Source: an uncultured Prevotella sp. (GTDB taxonomy: Bacteria; Bacteroidota; Bacteroidia; Bacteroidales; Bacteroidaceae). Taken from it: a stretch of DNA of 31,636 bases. The notes beneath the pieces are model-generated. The model saw only the letters and a list, made by a program, of their open reading frames with translations, was not told the DNA's origin and made no database searches. The translations under genes and the position numbers were made by a program. Positions within the stretch are counted from its first letter, which is position 1; each line of letters starts with the position of its first letter. The DNA is taken from NCBI GenBank assembly GCA_900548745.1, contig URLQ01000014.1:1-31636 (forward strand), given 5' to 3'. Of the stretch, positions 14,083 through 23,300 are shown piece by piece.

Positions 14083-17000
14083 TCATTTGCATGTTGTTAT
14101 ACTTACAGGACCGAGAAGGCCGGCTGGCAGAAGCTCCTTACTTGCCCTGCGGTATTTGGCATTTGTCCAGATGCCTTTGAATGGGGCTTTTCCTTCGTCA
14201 GAGCCTTGGATGGCGTTTGCCCATGTGTTTACTACAACAATCTTGAGCTTGTTTTCACCTTTCTTCAAGGCTTCTGTTATATCAACAACGTATGGTGTGC
14301 GCCATGCTGTAGCACATTGTTTGCCGTTCACATATATTGTTGCGAGGTTCTCCACTTTTCCGAGGTCGAGCAATACAGCCTCGTTCTTTGCAGGCATCTT
14401 CTTGTATTTGAATGTCGTTTCGTATTCTGCATGACCTGAGTAATAGCGGATGTCATCATCCGGGAATGATGGCCAGTCTTTAAGTTCTGTCATCTCAATA
14501 GTCCTGCCAGTCGTCTCGAAAGTCACGTGCCATGATTTGTTTGTAAGCGGCATCATCTCGCCTGTGGTCTTTGGCTGATACAGGTATTGGACAGGAATCT
14601 CCTTGTCGGTAAAAACATAGAATATCGCATTGCCCGACGGGAGAGATATTTCCATGTCATTTCCTTTTTCCATGATTCTGTCGTTCTCCGCATCTACGAT
14701 ATAACAGTATTTTCGTGTGTCACGGAATACGGGACTGAACTGTTTTGCCTCGTTGCTTTGGTTGCTCAGGAAATATATGTCGGCATCAGTTGCGTACCTG
14801 TGGGTGAAGTCAATACCCTCAGGCAGTGTGATGTCTCGCTGGATGCCGATTGACGACAGGTCGCTCTTGGTCCATACATCTTTAATAACCGGAACACCGA
14901 GTTTGGATATAGAATCGATAGTATTCCAGCATGTAACGATGCGGTCCGGGTTCATTGGTCTTTGTTGTGGAACAACGAGTGTACTGTATACCGTGCCGCC
15001 CTTTGTTATTAGTTTGCCGTTTTCTATTTTGCATTCATTCAGCACGTCGTGGTTGAAAGAATCATATCTATAACCATTGAGAGAGTTCACCCAGTCGTCG
15101 GCTTTTGTCATGTTTTTCGTATGTGTAACTCCCACGGGACTGACTTCAATAGGCTGTCCGACATTTGCTTTGCGTGTTGCTTCCTCCTGAAGAGTCTTCT
15201 CCGAGAACAAACCGGGAAGAGTACTTGTCAGGCGTTCCGGCATTATCGAGCGGCGTGGCATCTCGTCGCCTGTATATACAGCAATGTCGCTGACAGGTTT
15301 TCCGTATTGCAGCAAAGCCTGTGTTTTGGAAATATAGTTGTCGAAGACAGGCATCTCCTTCCACCACGTATTATCGCGCTGGAAGAATGTTCCTATGCCG
15401 TCGAGAGTCATTCCCGGTGCTTTGTCTACGTACGGATTATGGGTATTCACATGGAATACAATGCTGTTTATACCTATGCAATAGTTATGGTCAAGCAGCT
15501 TCTTCAGCATAGCGGGATGTTCATCCCATGTGCCACGGACTTCTGTAAAGCCCTCAGCCTGTATGATATCCTTTCCGTATATATGTGCTCCGCTGACGGC
15601 ATCAAGCATATCGTTAAGTTTGTCGTGGGTAGGACTGTTGAGCCAGAACTCACCCATTGGGTAGTCGGCAAACTGGTAGTGGCGTAGTCCGTCGCTAACC
15701 ATTGTCGGTGCCACACATTCTGCTGACAGTTTCATTCCGTATTCGTCAGCGAGTTTTCTCAGTTCGGTAAAGAATACATCATTTATCAAATCTCCGATAG
15801 TGAGTCGGATATCCCTAAGAACCTTTTCAGATTGTTCGGATGACTGGATAGGCACACCTGCATAAACAAGCAACCATGGTTTGAGGTCATATCCACGACG
15901 CTTCCTGAATTCTTCCATGAAGGTCTTGTTCCAGTTCTGTGAACCAGCCTCCCAACTGTCTATGTGTAGGCGTGTCAGCACCTTCTTCACTATGTCTTGT
16001 GGGGCATGACGATAGATTTCGCCAAACCAATTGTTGAATTGCTTGTCAATGGCTTCAACGGAGAATTTGTCACATTCCAGTCCTCTTCCGCCACCGCCGG
16101 TGGCATTCATATGTCCTGTTGATGTGTGTCCTATACGTACGATATGCCATTTGCCTTTCGGTAGAGTGAAGGCAAGCGGCTCATCCTGCTTTGATGATTG
16201 TATCAGTCTGCTTGTGAGGTCAATGACCTTGGAAGGATTGACACATTCCTTGTCGTCTATCGGTAAACCCTTTGACACACGCCATACAATACCGGATTTT
16301 CCTTCAAAGCCGTCAATGACAGGCTCAGATCCAAGAATCATTCCACCGATTCTCAGATTAGGCTTCCACTTGGCAGCATCCATATCTTCGCTTCCTGGGT
16401 CAGATCCTTCTGGAGTCCAATGGAACTTGAAGAACTTTGCTGTAGTGGTGGGAATGGAGTATGTTGCCATGGCATCTGTGTTCTGCCAGCCTTGTCGGGC
16501 AGGATATATCTCCCTGACGAACCTGTAGCTTATGCCGTCGTCAGAAGCATACACTTTAAAGCGGTGTGCTTGGTAGTTGTTTCCGCCCGTCAGTATTTCA
16601 ACGCTGCGCAGTGTGAAAGGTTTGTCATACTGCATTATTATATCGCATGGCTCCGATGATTTGAAAGGGAAATCCACCGATGCCGCAGGTTTCCTTTGAT
16701 CTGCATAATCAGCAGGGTAAGCATAGAGGGCAATGTCCTCATAATAGTCTTTATATATATTCTTTGGCTTGGCAAGTCGCAGCATGTTCTTTGCTGTATA
16801 CTTGCCGCCACTGACGATAGTGTCGCTCCATACTACTTTCTGCATAGACTCTTCCGGCTTTATCCAAGGACCGCCGGCAAGGGCGAAGCCGTCGCAGAAA
16901 TGTATACCCATCTCAAGGTTCAGACTGTCGGCTGTGTGGAATACCGTATTTACTCTTTTCCACCACTCTGGAGAAAGCTGTCGTGATGTGCCACCGAGAC

Positions 17001-17289
17001 CGTCCTTACTGTCAGAAGGGTCTTTGATGGGCATAAGATAGAAACCCTTTATGCCGGCATCGTGCATGGCATGCAGGTCAAGGCGGATACCTTCGTCACT
17101 CACATTTCCGAACATCCAATACCAGAATGTCCATGGTAGTGCTGCCTTCTGCGGATGTGCAAACTGTTCATACCATGTTGGGGCAGAAGATGTTTGTTGC
17201 AAGAGTTGTGCTTCTGTCTGTTGTGGTGTAGCTGCAATCATGGGCATGACTGCAGTTGCTGATATGAATATGGCTGATAGTCTTTTCAT
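14083..17289 (-). CDS. GH106 alpha-L-rhamnosidase
   Basis: A 1068-residue exported enzyme (signal peptide about 1-20). The family start P-W-T-F-W-Y-W-M-F-G-N-V-S-D-E-G-I is followed by a (beta/alpha)8 barrel with inserted beta-sandwich domains and a C-terminal GH2-type jelly roll (V-L-L-D-L-G-K-V-E-N-L-A-T-I-Y-V-N-G near 985-1010). Two glutamates stand out: E447 in I-D-S-W-E-A-G-S-Q-N-W and E579 in I-I-Q-A-E-G-F-T-E-V-R-G-T-W. Their 132-residue spacing equals that of E461 and E593, which I recall as the catalytic pair of the characterised GH106 enzyme BT0986, a rhamnogalacturonan-II enzyme. It removes terminal alpha-L-rhamnose in the periplasm. The neighbouring genes make a pectin substrate likely. 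Family call is strong; the exact linkage is inferred. Confidence 0.88.
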   Translation of the reverse strand: MKRLSAIFISATAVMPMIAATPQQTEAQLLQQTSSAPTWYEQFAHPQKAALPWTFWYWMFGNVSDEGIRLDLHAMHDAGIKGFYLMPIKDPSDSKDGLGGTSRQLSPEWWKRVNTVFHTADSLNLEMGIHFCDGFALAGGPWIKPEESMQKVVWSDTIVSGGKYTAKNMLRLAKPKNIYKDYYEDIALYAYPADYADQRKPAASVDFPFKSSEPCDIIMQYDKPFTLRSVEILTGGNNYQAHRFKVYASDDGISYRFVREIYPARQGWQNTDAMATYSIPTTTAKFFKFHWTPEGSDPGSEDMDAAKWKPNLRIGGMILGSEPVIDGFEGKSGIVWRVSKGLPIDDKECVNPSKVIDLTSRLIQSSKQDEPLAFTLPKGKWHIVRIGHTSTGHMNATGGGGRGLECDKFSVEAIDKQFNNWFGEIYRHAPQDIVKKVLTRLHIDSWEAGSQNWNKTFMEEFRKRRGYDLKPWLLVYAGVPIQSSEQSEKVLRDIRLTIGDLINDVFFTELRKLADEYGMKLSAECVAPTMVSDGLRHYQFADYPMGEFWLNSPTHDKLNDMLDAVSGAHIYGKDIIQAEGFTEVRGTWDEHPAMLKKLLDHNYCIGINSIVFHVNTHNPYVDKAPGMTLDGIGTFFQRDNTWWKEMPVFDNYISKTQALLQYGKPVSDIAVYTGDEMPRRSIMPERLTSTLPGLFSEKTLQEEATRKANVGQPIEVSPVGVTHTKNMTKADDWVNSLNGYRYDSFNHDVLNECKIENGKLITKGGTVYSTLVVPQQRPMNPDRIVTCWNTIDSISKLGVPVIKDVWTKSDLSSIGIQRDITLPEGIDFTHRYATDADIYFLSNQSNEAKQFSPVFRDTRKYCYIVDAENDRIMEKGNDMEISLPSGNAIFYVFTDKEIPVQYLYQPKTTGEMMPLTNKSWHVTFETTGRTIEMTELKDWPSFPDDDIRYYSGHAEYETTFKYKKMPAKNEAVLLDLGKVENLATIYVNGKQCATAWRTPYVVDITEALKKGENKLKIVVVNTWANAIQGSDEGKAPFKGIWTNAKYRRASKELLPAGLLGPVSITTCK

Positions 17290-17327
17290 TATGGCTTTGT
17301 CTTTTAGATATGTTTAGAAACCTAAAA

Positions 17328-17371
17328 CTTCTTGTAGCTATCCATATACATGTATGAACTGCTACAAGAAG
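17328..17371 (-). other. Intercistronic stem-loop between GH2 and GH106
   Basis: The arms CTTCTTGTAGC (17328-17338) and GCTACAAGAAG (17361-17371) form a perfect 11-bp stem. The loop itself contains a short palindrome (ATACATGTAT). On the transcribed minus strand it is followed by TTTTAGGTTTCT. It may be a partial terminator or a 3'-end stabiliser for the upstream GH2 cistron. Confidence 0.7.
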
Positions 17372-17394
17372 CCGTCTGGTGTTATAAAAGGTTA

Positions 17395-20214
17395 TTATTC
17401 AAAGTGTAGGATTATTTCACCGGTGTAGTTGCCGCTTGCCCATACAGGCTGTGCAGATGGACCATTAAGGTCGGTGGTGTTCACCTTGTTTCTAACGGCA
17501 GGGATAACCTGCATCATGCTTATGCCAGTCTCCGGCAAGGTGTAAAGGAGCTTGTCGCGTCCATCGCGTGGTTGGTATACTCCGACATAGTCCTTTGTGC
17601 TGTTTCCAGGTTCCAGTGTAATAGTACCGGTTTTTGTGGTGAGCTTCATCCACTGCACGCCGGCAAAATATCCTTTAAACTCAGGGTAGTCGAAGCTTTC
17701 TCCTGGTACGGGGTCGTTATATTCGTTTGACCAGATACCAAGTTGCGGACCATGAATGCGGTTCTTCCATACACGGTATGGACCATTTCCGAGCCACTCC
17801 TTATGCTTTACGTCTCCTTCGGACAAGTCAAATTTCACACCCATGAGGTCAACAACACCATTGAAGTTATATGTGTAAACGAGGCGTGCCCCACCGTCTG
17901 GTGCGATGTGCCATTCTGCTTTTTGCAGCGAACCAAGTTTGTAGGTAGATGTAACAATAAGAGTATCGCCTTCACCTTCTGTTGCTGTTATCTTGTCAAA
18001 CTTACCCTGTTCTGCATATTCTGTATATGTTGTCTTCTTCTTTTCTGCCTCACTGTCGTCATGGTTGTAGAACTGATCCATAGAGCGGTCGGAGCGCTTG
18101 TAGGCAAAGAACCTAGGACCATTATTGAATTTGTAGTCGCCTTTGGCTGTAACGACACTGCTTAGTGTACCGTCTTTATCGTTGAAGGTATATGTCACGT
18201 TGCCTGCCTTCACAACATTATTCTGCATCTGTGGACGTTTGCTGTTGTTACTCTGTGTATACAACTTGTCAGCATCCTTCAGCTTGAATACCCATGTGAA
18301 CACCTCCTCACCGTATTGGTCGGTAGCTCTCACCTTCAGGGCATCTGCCTCTTTAGGAGCAGCACCTATATTGATTTGGCCTTTGGAGTCTGCATCAATA
18401 TTTGCACCATTCACAGTGCCGTGTTTTATAGTGTTCTCTTTAGAACCTGCATATTTCACATAGTCGTAATCAAACTTAACTCCTTTCAGTGAAAGGAAGT
18501 TATAACGGTTCTCCACATTTAGAGTTCCATTGAAATTCTCCGGCATGAATACCTGTACAGGACTCCATATCTGTTTCACTGTGTAGTAGCTGCCTTCTTT
18601 CTCGTGGTGAGGCCCGACAATGCCGTCGGCACCATAGTTTCCGACGTTGTCAATCAAACCTCCCATGTCGACACGCTTTACGCCTTCATCAACGAGAGCC
18701 CAAATGAAGCCTCCTGCACAACGAGGCCACTGGCGCATAACCTCCCAGTAGTCATATAGTCCGGCACCTGCTCCTCCGTCGTATAGGGCATGCAGGAATT
18801 CCGTAGGCATCCATATTTCTGGTTTGCGCATGTATTCGTTGCTTTCTCCATAGGAGCGATAGTGCATGGTCTCGTATCCGCTGAAGTTTCCTTGTGGATG
18901 AAGGACAGGTCTTTTCTGTACGTCCCACTTGTGGAACTCACAGTCAAGTTCTGTGTTCCATCCTTTCTCGTTTCCGTTGCTCCACCATATAATAGAAGGA
19001 TGATTGACATCGCGTGTCACCATTTCGCGGATAAGCTTCTGACCGTTTATAGTCTCGTGGTGTCCGTGCCATCCGCTCAGTTCATCCATTACATAAAGTC
19101 CAAGACTGTCGCAGATATCATAGAACTCAGGGTCAGCAGGGTAGTGTGAGAGACGTACGGCATTCATATTCATGCTCTTGATAAGTTTTACGTCCTCCAG
19201 ATTCTTCTGGTAAGACAGAGTGCGTCCTGTCTCCGGACGGAAACTATGTCTGTTCACACCACGTACATTGACTTTCTTGCCGTTGATGTATAGTCCGTCA
19301 CTTTCGCGTGTTTCAATAGTACGGAAGCCGAACTTGTCTTTTTCTATATGAAGAGTCTTGCCGCTTGCATCAATGAGTGCGAAGTCCACCTTATAGCGGT
19401 TTGGTGTTTCGGCAGTCCATAGCTTCGGATTATTTACTTTGAATGAGATGTCGGCATGGTCACTGCCTTTGCGTACATCAGTAGTGTTTTCAGCTACTTT
19501 TTTTCCGTTAAAGTCACTGATGGTTGTCTTTACTTTGGCCCCCTCAATAGTGTGGTTGAGTAGTACGTAGGCATTGAACTCTCCGTTTGCCGTGGCGTTG
19601 ATGGCTGTGCGCTCTATATTAAGAGCCGGTTTGCATACTATGAATACTGGGCGGAATATGCCTCCAAAGTTCCAGTAGTCTGCACGACGCTCAGACAGAT
19701 TCACACCTGCATTCTCGCTTTCTTTACTTACGGTAACTTCCAACAGGTTCTTTTTGTCACCGAAGAATACACGGTCCGTTACGTCGTAAGTGATTCGATA
19801 GAATGCTCCCATGTGCTTGGAACCGGCTTTGCGTTTGTTGATCATCACCTGAGTGTCAGTCATTGAGGCTTCAAAAACAAGTTCAATGTGATGGTTAGCC
19901 CATTCTTTAGGAAGTTTGAATTCGTATTTATACATACCTTTCTCATCGGCAATGCCTTCAGGAAAAGCTTTTCCGTAGAACTTCATACCATATTGGAAAG
20001 TACCGAAGCCTTGTAGTTCCCAGCAAGAAGGAACACCGATCTTTGTCCATTTGCCAGAGTTGTTTCCACCTGTGCAATAGAAATCCCACTGCACCATGTC
20101 ATCGCAACCATGTCCGCTCAAATATTGTCTTTGAGTGAGTACGCTGCTGTTCTGCGCTACGGCACCTGTGGCTGCCGCAAGCAGTGATAATGCTGATATT
20201 ATTATTTTTTTCAT
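17395..20214 (-). CDS. GH2 glycoside hydrolase (beta-galactosidase-like)
   Basis: A 939-residue exported protein (signal peptide 1-20, A-V-A before Q21). It has the full GH2 order: an N-terminal sugar-binding jelly roll (I-G-V-P-S-C-W-E-L-Q-G-F-G), an immunoglobulin-like domain, a TIM barrel, another beta domain and a C-terminal small-chain domain (G-N-G-P-Y-R-V-W-K-N-R, as in LacZ). The acid/base is probably E416 in S-N-G-N-E-K-G-W-N-T-E, and the nucleophile E472 in M-P-T-E-F-L-H-A-L-Y-D. H-Y-P near 356 is another family mark. GH2 covers beta-galactosidase, beta-glucuronidase, beta-mannosidase and alpha-L-arabinopyranosidase. The LacZ-like C-terminal domain favours galactose- or arabinopyranose-type sugars. 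It lies between GH106 and the GH2 fusion on the same strand. Confidence 0.87.
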   Translation of the reverse strand: MKKIIISALSLLAAATGAVAQNSSVLTQRQYLSGHGCDDMVQWDFYCTGGNNSGKWTKIGVPSCWELQGFGTFQYGMKFYGKAFPEGIADEKGMYKYEFKLPKEWANHHIELVFEASMTDTQVMINKRKAGSKHMGAFYRITYDVTDRVFFGDKKNLLEVTVSKESENAGVNLSERRADYWNFGGIFRPVFIVCKPALNIERTAINATANGEFNAYVLLNHTIEGAKVKTTISDFNGKKVAENTTDVRKGSDHADISFKVNNPKLWTAETPNRYKVDFALIDASGKTLHIEKDKFGFRTIETRESDGLYINGKKVNVRGVNRHSFRPETGRTLSYQKNLEDVKLIKSMNMNAVRLSHYPADPEFYDICDSLGLYVMDELSGWHGHHETINGQKLIREMVTRDVNHPSIIWWSNGNEKGWNTELDCEFHKWDVQKRPVLHPQGNFSGYETMHYRSYGESNEYMRKPEIWMPTEFLHALYDGGAGAGLYDYWEVMRQWPRCAGGFIWALVDEGVKRVDMGGLIDNVGNYGADGIVGPHHEKEGSYYTVKQIWSPVQVFMPENFNGTLNVENRYNFLSLKGVKFDYDYVKYAGSKENTIKHGTVNGANIDADSKGQINIGAAPKEADALKVRATDQYGEEVFTWVFKLKDADKLYTQSNNSKRPQMQNNVVKAGNVTYTFNDKDGTLSSVVTAKGDYKFNNGPRFFAYKRSDRSMDQFYNHDDSEAEKKKTTYTEYAEQGKFDKITATEGEGDTLIVTSTYKLGSLQKAEWHIAPDGGARLVYTYNFNGVVDLMGVKFDLSEGDVKHKEWLGNGPYRVWKNRIHGPQLGIWSNEYNDPVPGESFDYPEFKGYFAGVQWMKLTTKTGTITLEPGNSTKDYVGVYQPRDGRDKLLYTLPETGISMMQVIPAVRNKVNTTDLNGPSAQPVWASGNYTGEIILHFE

Positions 20215-20295
20215 ATTATTCCCTTTGTTATATTAGGACGCGTGTTCATATAATATGTACTGATTGTTTTATCGTAAAATGAGTTTGTCGTAAAC

Positions 20296-20353
20296 GAAAT
20301 AGTCCGCAACGGTGCAATATAATGTAAATATTGTCACTGTTGCGGACTATTTT
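20296..20353 (-). other. Very stable intercistronic stem-loop between the fusion gene and GH2
   Basis: The outer arms AAATAGTCCGCAAC (20297-20310) and GTTGCGGACTATTT (20339-20352) pair perfectly over 14 bp. The stem continues inward (GGTG-CAATAT with ATATTG-T-CACT) to about 25 bp with one bulge and a 7-nt loop at 20321-20327. It begins 19 bp after the fusion gene's stop codon. The minus-strand sequence after it has only short T-runs. Confidence 0.8.
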
Positions 20354-20371
20354 ATAAGTTATAAATCTTGT

Positions 20372-23300
20372 TTATTCAATCGTCAGTTTGTCGAATATCA
20401 TCTTGTCGATGCCCTCGCCGGATAGCTTTACTTTATAGCTGCCGGCATTGGTTTGTGAACCAGTGGTGATACTGGTATTGCGGCGCTTGGTCTTCTTCTC
20501 CGGTGTCTTCACGAATGTTATGTCGTCTTCCTTGTATACCACACCGTTCAGGTCTGTAATCTTCACGTGTAAGGTACGTTCCTTCTCCGGATTGTAATAG
20601 CGGAAACGCAGGGCATATACTTTCGCCACTCCAACGTTGTACTCGAAGTTCATCGTTCCTTTGTGGAAGATGCCTTCGGCTGTGATGGCACTGTTGCTTT
20701 TAGAAGGCAGCAGGCTGTCTGGAGTAGCTGTGTAAGTCTGTTTCTCAAAGTCTGCCCACATAGTCTTGCTTTCCTTTGATGTTTTTATTGCCACCGGCTT
20801 TACATTCTGGTTCTTTGTTGCAATGGCAATGGCAGAGATTATAGCCTGTCCGGCATTGACTTTCGGGAAATCAATCTTTATCTCCTTACCGCTGTTATGT
20901 ATGTCAATAACACGCTTGTATGGCTTGCCGTAGCGGGCCTGTGCCCAGAGGTCAAGGTTGTGGATATATGTGCTGTCGTTGACCGCTACGTCAAAGAGAC
21001 GATACCCCTCATAATCGGTGTTCATTGATTCTCCCTTGCCATACCACGGCTCTACGAAGTATAGCTCTATGCGGTAGTCGCCTGGTTCTGCCGGAATGGA
21101 GTATGAGAGCAGATGCCTGCCGAATCTTGAAGTACGGAAGAGAGGCGATGCAAATAGGTACTTGTTATAGGTCTGGCTCATCTGGTAAGGACTTGTCTCT
21201 TTCTTGAACTTGCTTCCCCACGATGTAGACCAGTTTGTATTGTCCTGCATCCATGTCAGTCCGTAGCTGTCGGTATAGTCGTCACCGCCACAGTTTATGC
21301 GAGCGATATAGTTGTAATCGTTCTCCGGCTTGATGATATTCTCGTCCCAGGCGTGGTATGAACCGAGGGCGAGAGAATCGGTGCATGCCAACTTGCCGTT
21401 ATGGAAAGCTTTTGCGACGATAATGTCTCCGTCAAGTTTCACGTTGAAGAATTTATAGAGCGTGGTGTTCTGTTTCTTGTCCATCACCTTTGTTTCGCTC
21501 CATGAACCGCAACTGAGTGTCAGCTTCTCGCAGTTGCTGTATATGCGTATGCTGTCTTTCTTGATGGCAGGTACGATATATACCATCGGTTCTTTGTCAG
21601 CACTTATGTAATGTGACTTGTACATATAGAACGCATCAACAGGTTGCTCCCATGCGGTAAACAGACCTTTATGGTTGAAGGGACCAACCTTGTCAATCAG
21701 TCTGAAACCTTCTTCCGGTTGCCTTCTTCCTGGATTATCATGGCTTTGCAGGGTCCATAGGAATTGTCCGCAAACACTGTCTTTTACACTCTCCGCCAAC
21801 TGTATCTTGCGTTCCAGAATGTCGCATTGCTTCTCTTCTGTATAGCGTTCGCCCGTATGGTTGCCGATGGTACGCCATGCTCCATATTCTCCGTTCAGCA
21901 ACTGGTCGTTGCGAGACAGTTCTTTAGCATAGTTTTCAATCTTGCCGCCATAGGTGCCGCTCCAGTTTTGCACCACGTTCCAGTCTGTTCCTTCACCTCC
22001 ATTGCATGTCGTTATAAGTCGCTGCGTACCGCATGTTGGGTCAAGTGAACGAATTATGTCAGAACATTCCTTTGCAAATTCTGCAGGTATGGTACTTTCG
22101 TTCTGCAGTCCCCATAATATTATGGATGGCGAGTTGCGGCGCTCCTTTACCCATTGTATGAGGTGGCGCTTGAAGCTCTCCTTGAATTGCGGAGTGTCAT
22201 ACCATATATGAGCAGAGAACTGTGGCCACCACAGAATACCGTTCTTGTCGATTATTTCCTTGTATAACAGGTTGTGGGGCTGATGAGCATCGCGGAAGGC
22301 ATTGAATCCGGCTCCCATAACCTCTTTCATGCGTGCTTCAATCTGTTCGGAAGAGAAGGCGTGGCTCTGTCCGAACATGTGTTCATATTCACATACACCA
22401 TTTATATATTCCGGCTTGCCGTTCAGATAGAAACGCTTGTCCTCGTCGTGTCTTGTCAGTGGCCATGATATAGTGCGGAAGCCAAACGGAGTGAGCAAGT
22501 CATCTGTAGCTTTGCCGTCGCGCTTTATCATTGAGTTCAGGTTATAGAGATAAGGCTTCTCCATGGTCCATCGTTTGGGTTCCTTCACGGCAGCCTGTTG
22601 ACGTATGGTCTTTGTCTCGCCAGGTTGCAGAGTTATGTCGTCTGTAAGTCTTACCACCTGCTTGCCTGTTGACTCCGAGAGCTTGTTGATAAGTTGGAAT
22701 GTGGCTGCCTCATTACCGTAGTTCTTCACTTCGGTGTCGACAAACACACTGTCACACTGCAGGTTGCTCCAGATATGCACACCGAAAGGTTCTATGCGCA
22801 CCTTATCGGTAATCTCCAACACTACAGGACGGAATATTCCGAATGGCTGAGAGCCTTCGCTGAATCCCCATTCCGAACTGCATCCGCCGCAAACCCAAGG
22901 CATGTCGGTAATGCCTTTAGGGTGAGATATGCGCACTTCCAGTTTGTTCTCCTTGCCCTGAATAACGTTTTGTGTGATGTTTATCGTTTCTGTCGTTCTG
23001 CCGATATCATACGAGCCAAGCTTCTTTCCGTTCAGTAGAATGTCGCAATATGTGCCTACTCCTTCAAAACGCAGGAAATACTCTTTACCTTCAAGAGCAG
23101 GTGCCATAAAGGATTTCTTGAATACGGCTTTGCCGTGCAGGTTGCCGTGTTCCTTCTGCAATGCTCCGTAATAGTCGTCAAGATTAAATGGAATATCTTT
23201 GGTGAAGGTCGTTCCGTCGAAGGTAATCTGCCAATTGTCGTTGAGGTTGACTGCAGTGCGCTTGCCAACAGGGTCTGGGGAAGGGAAGTTTACCTCGCTC

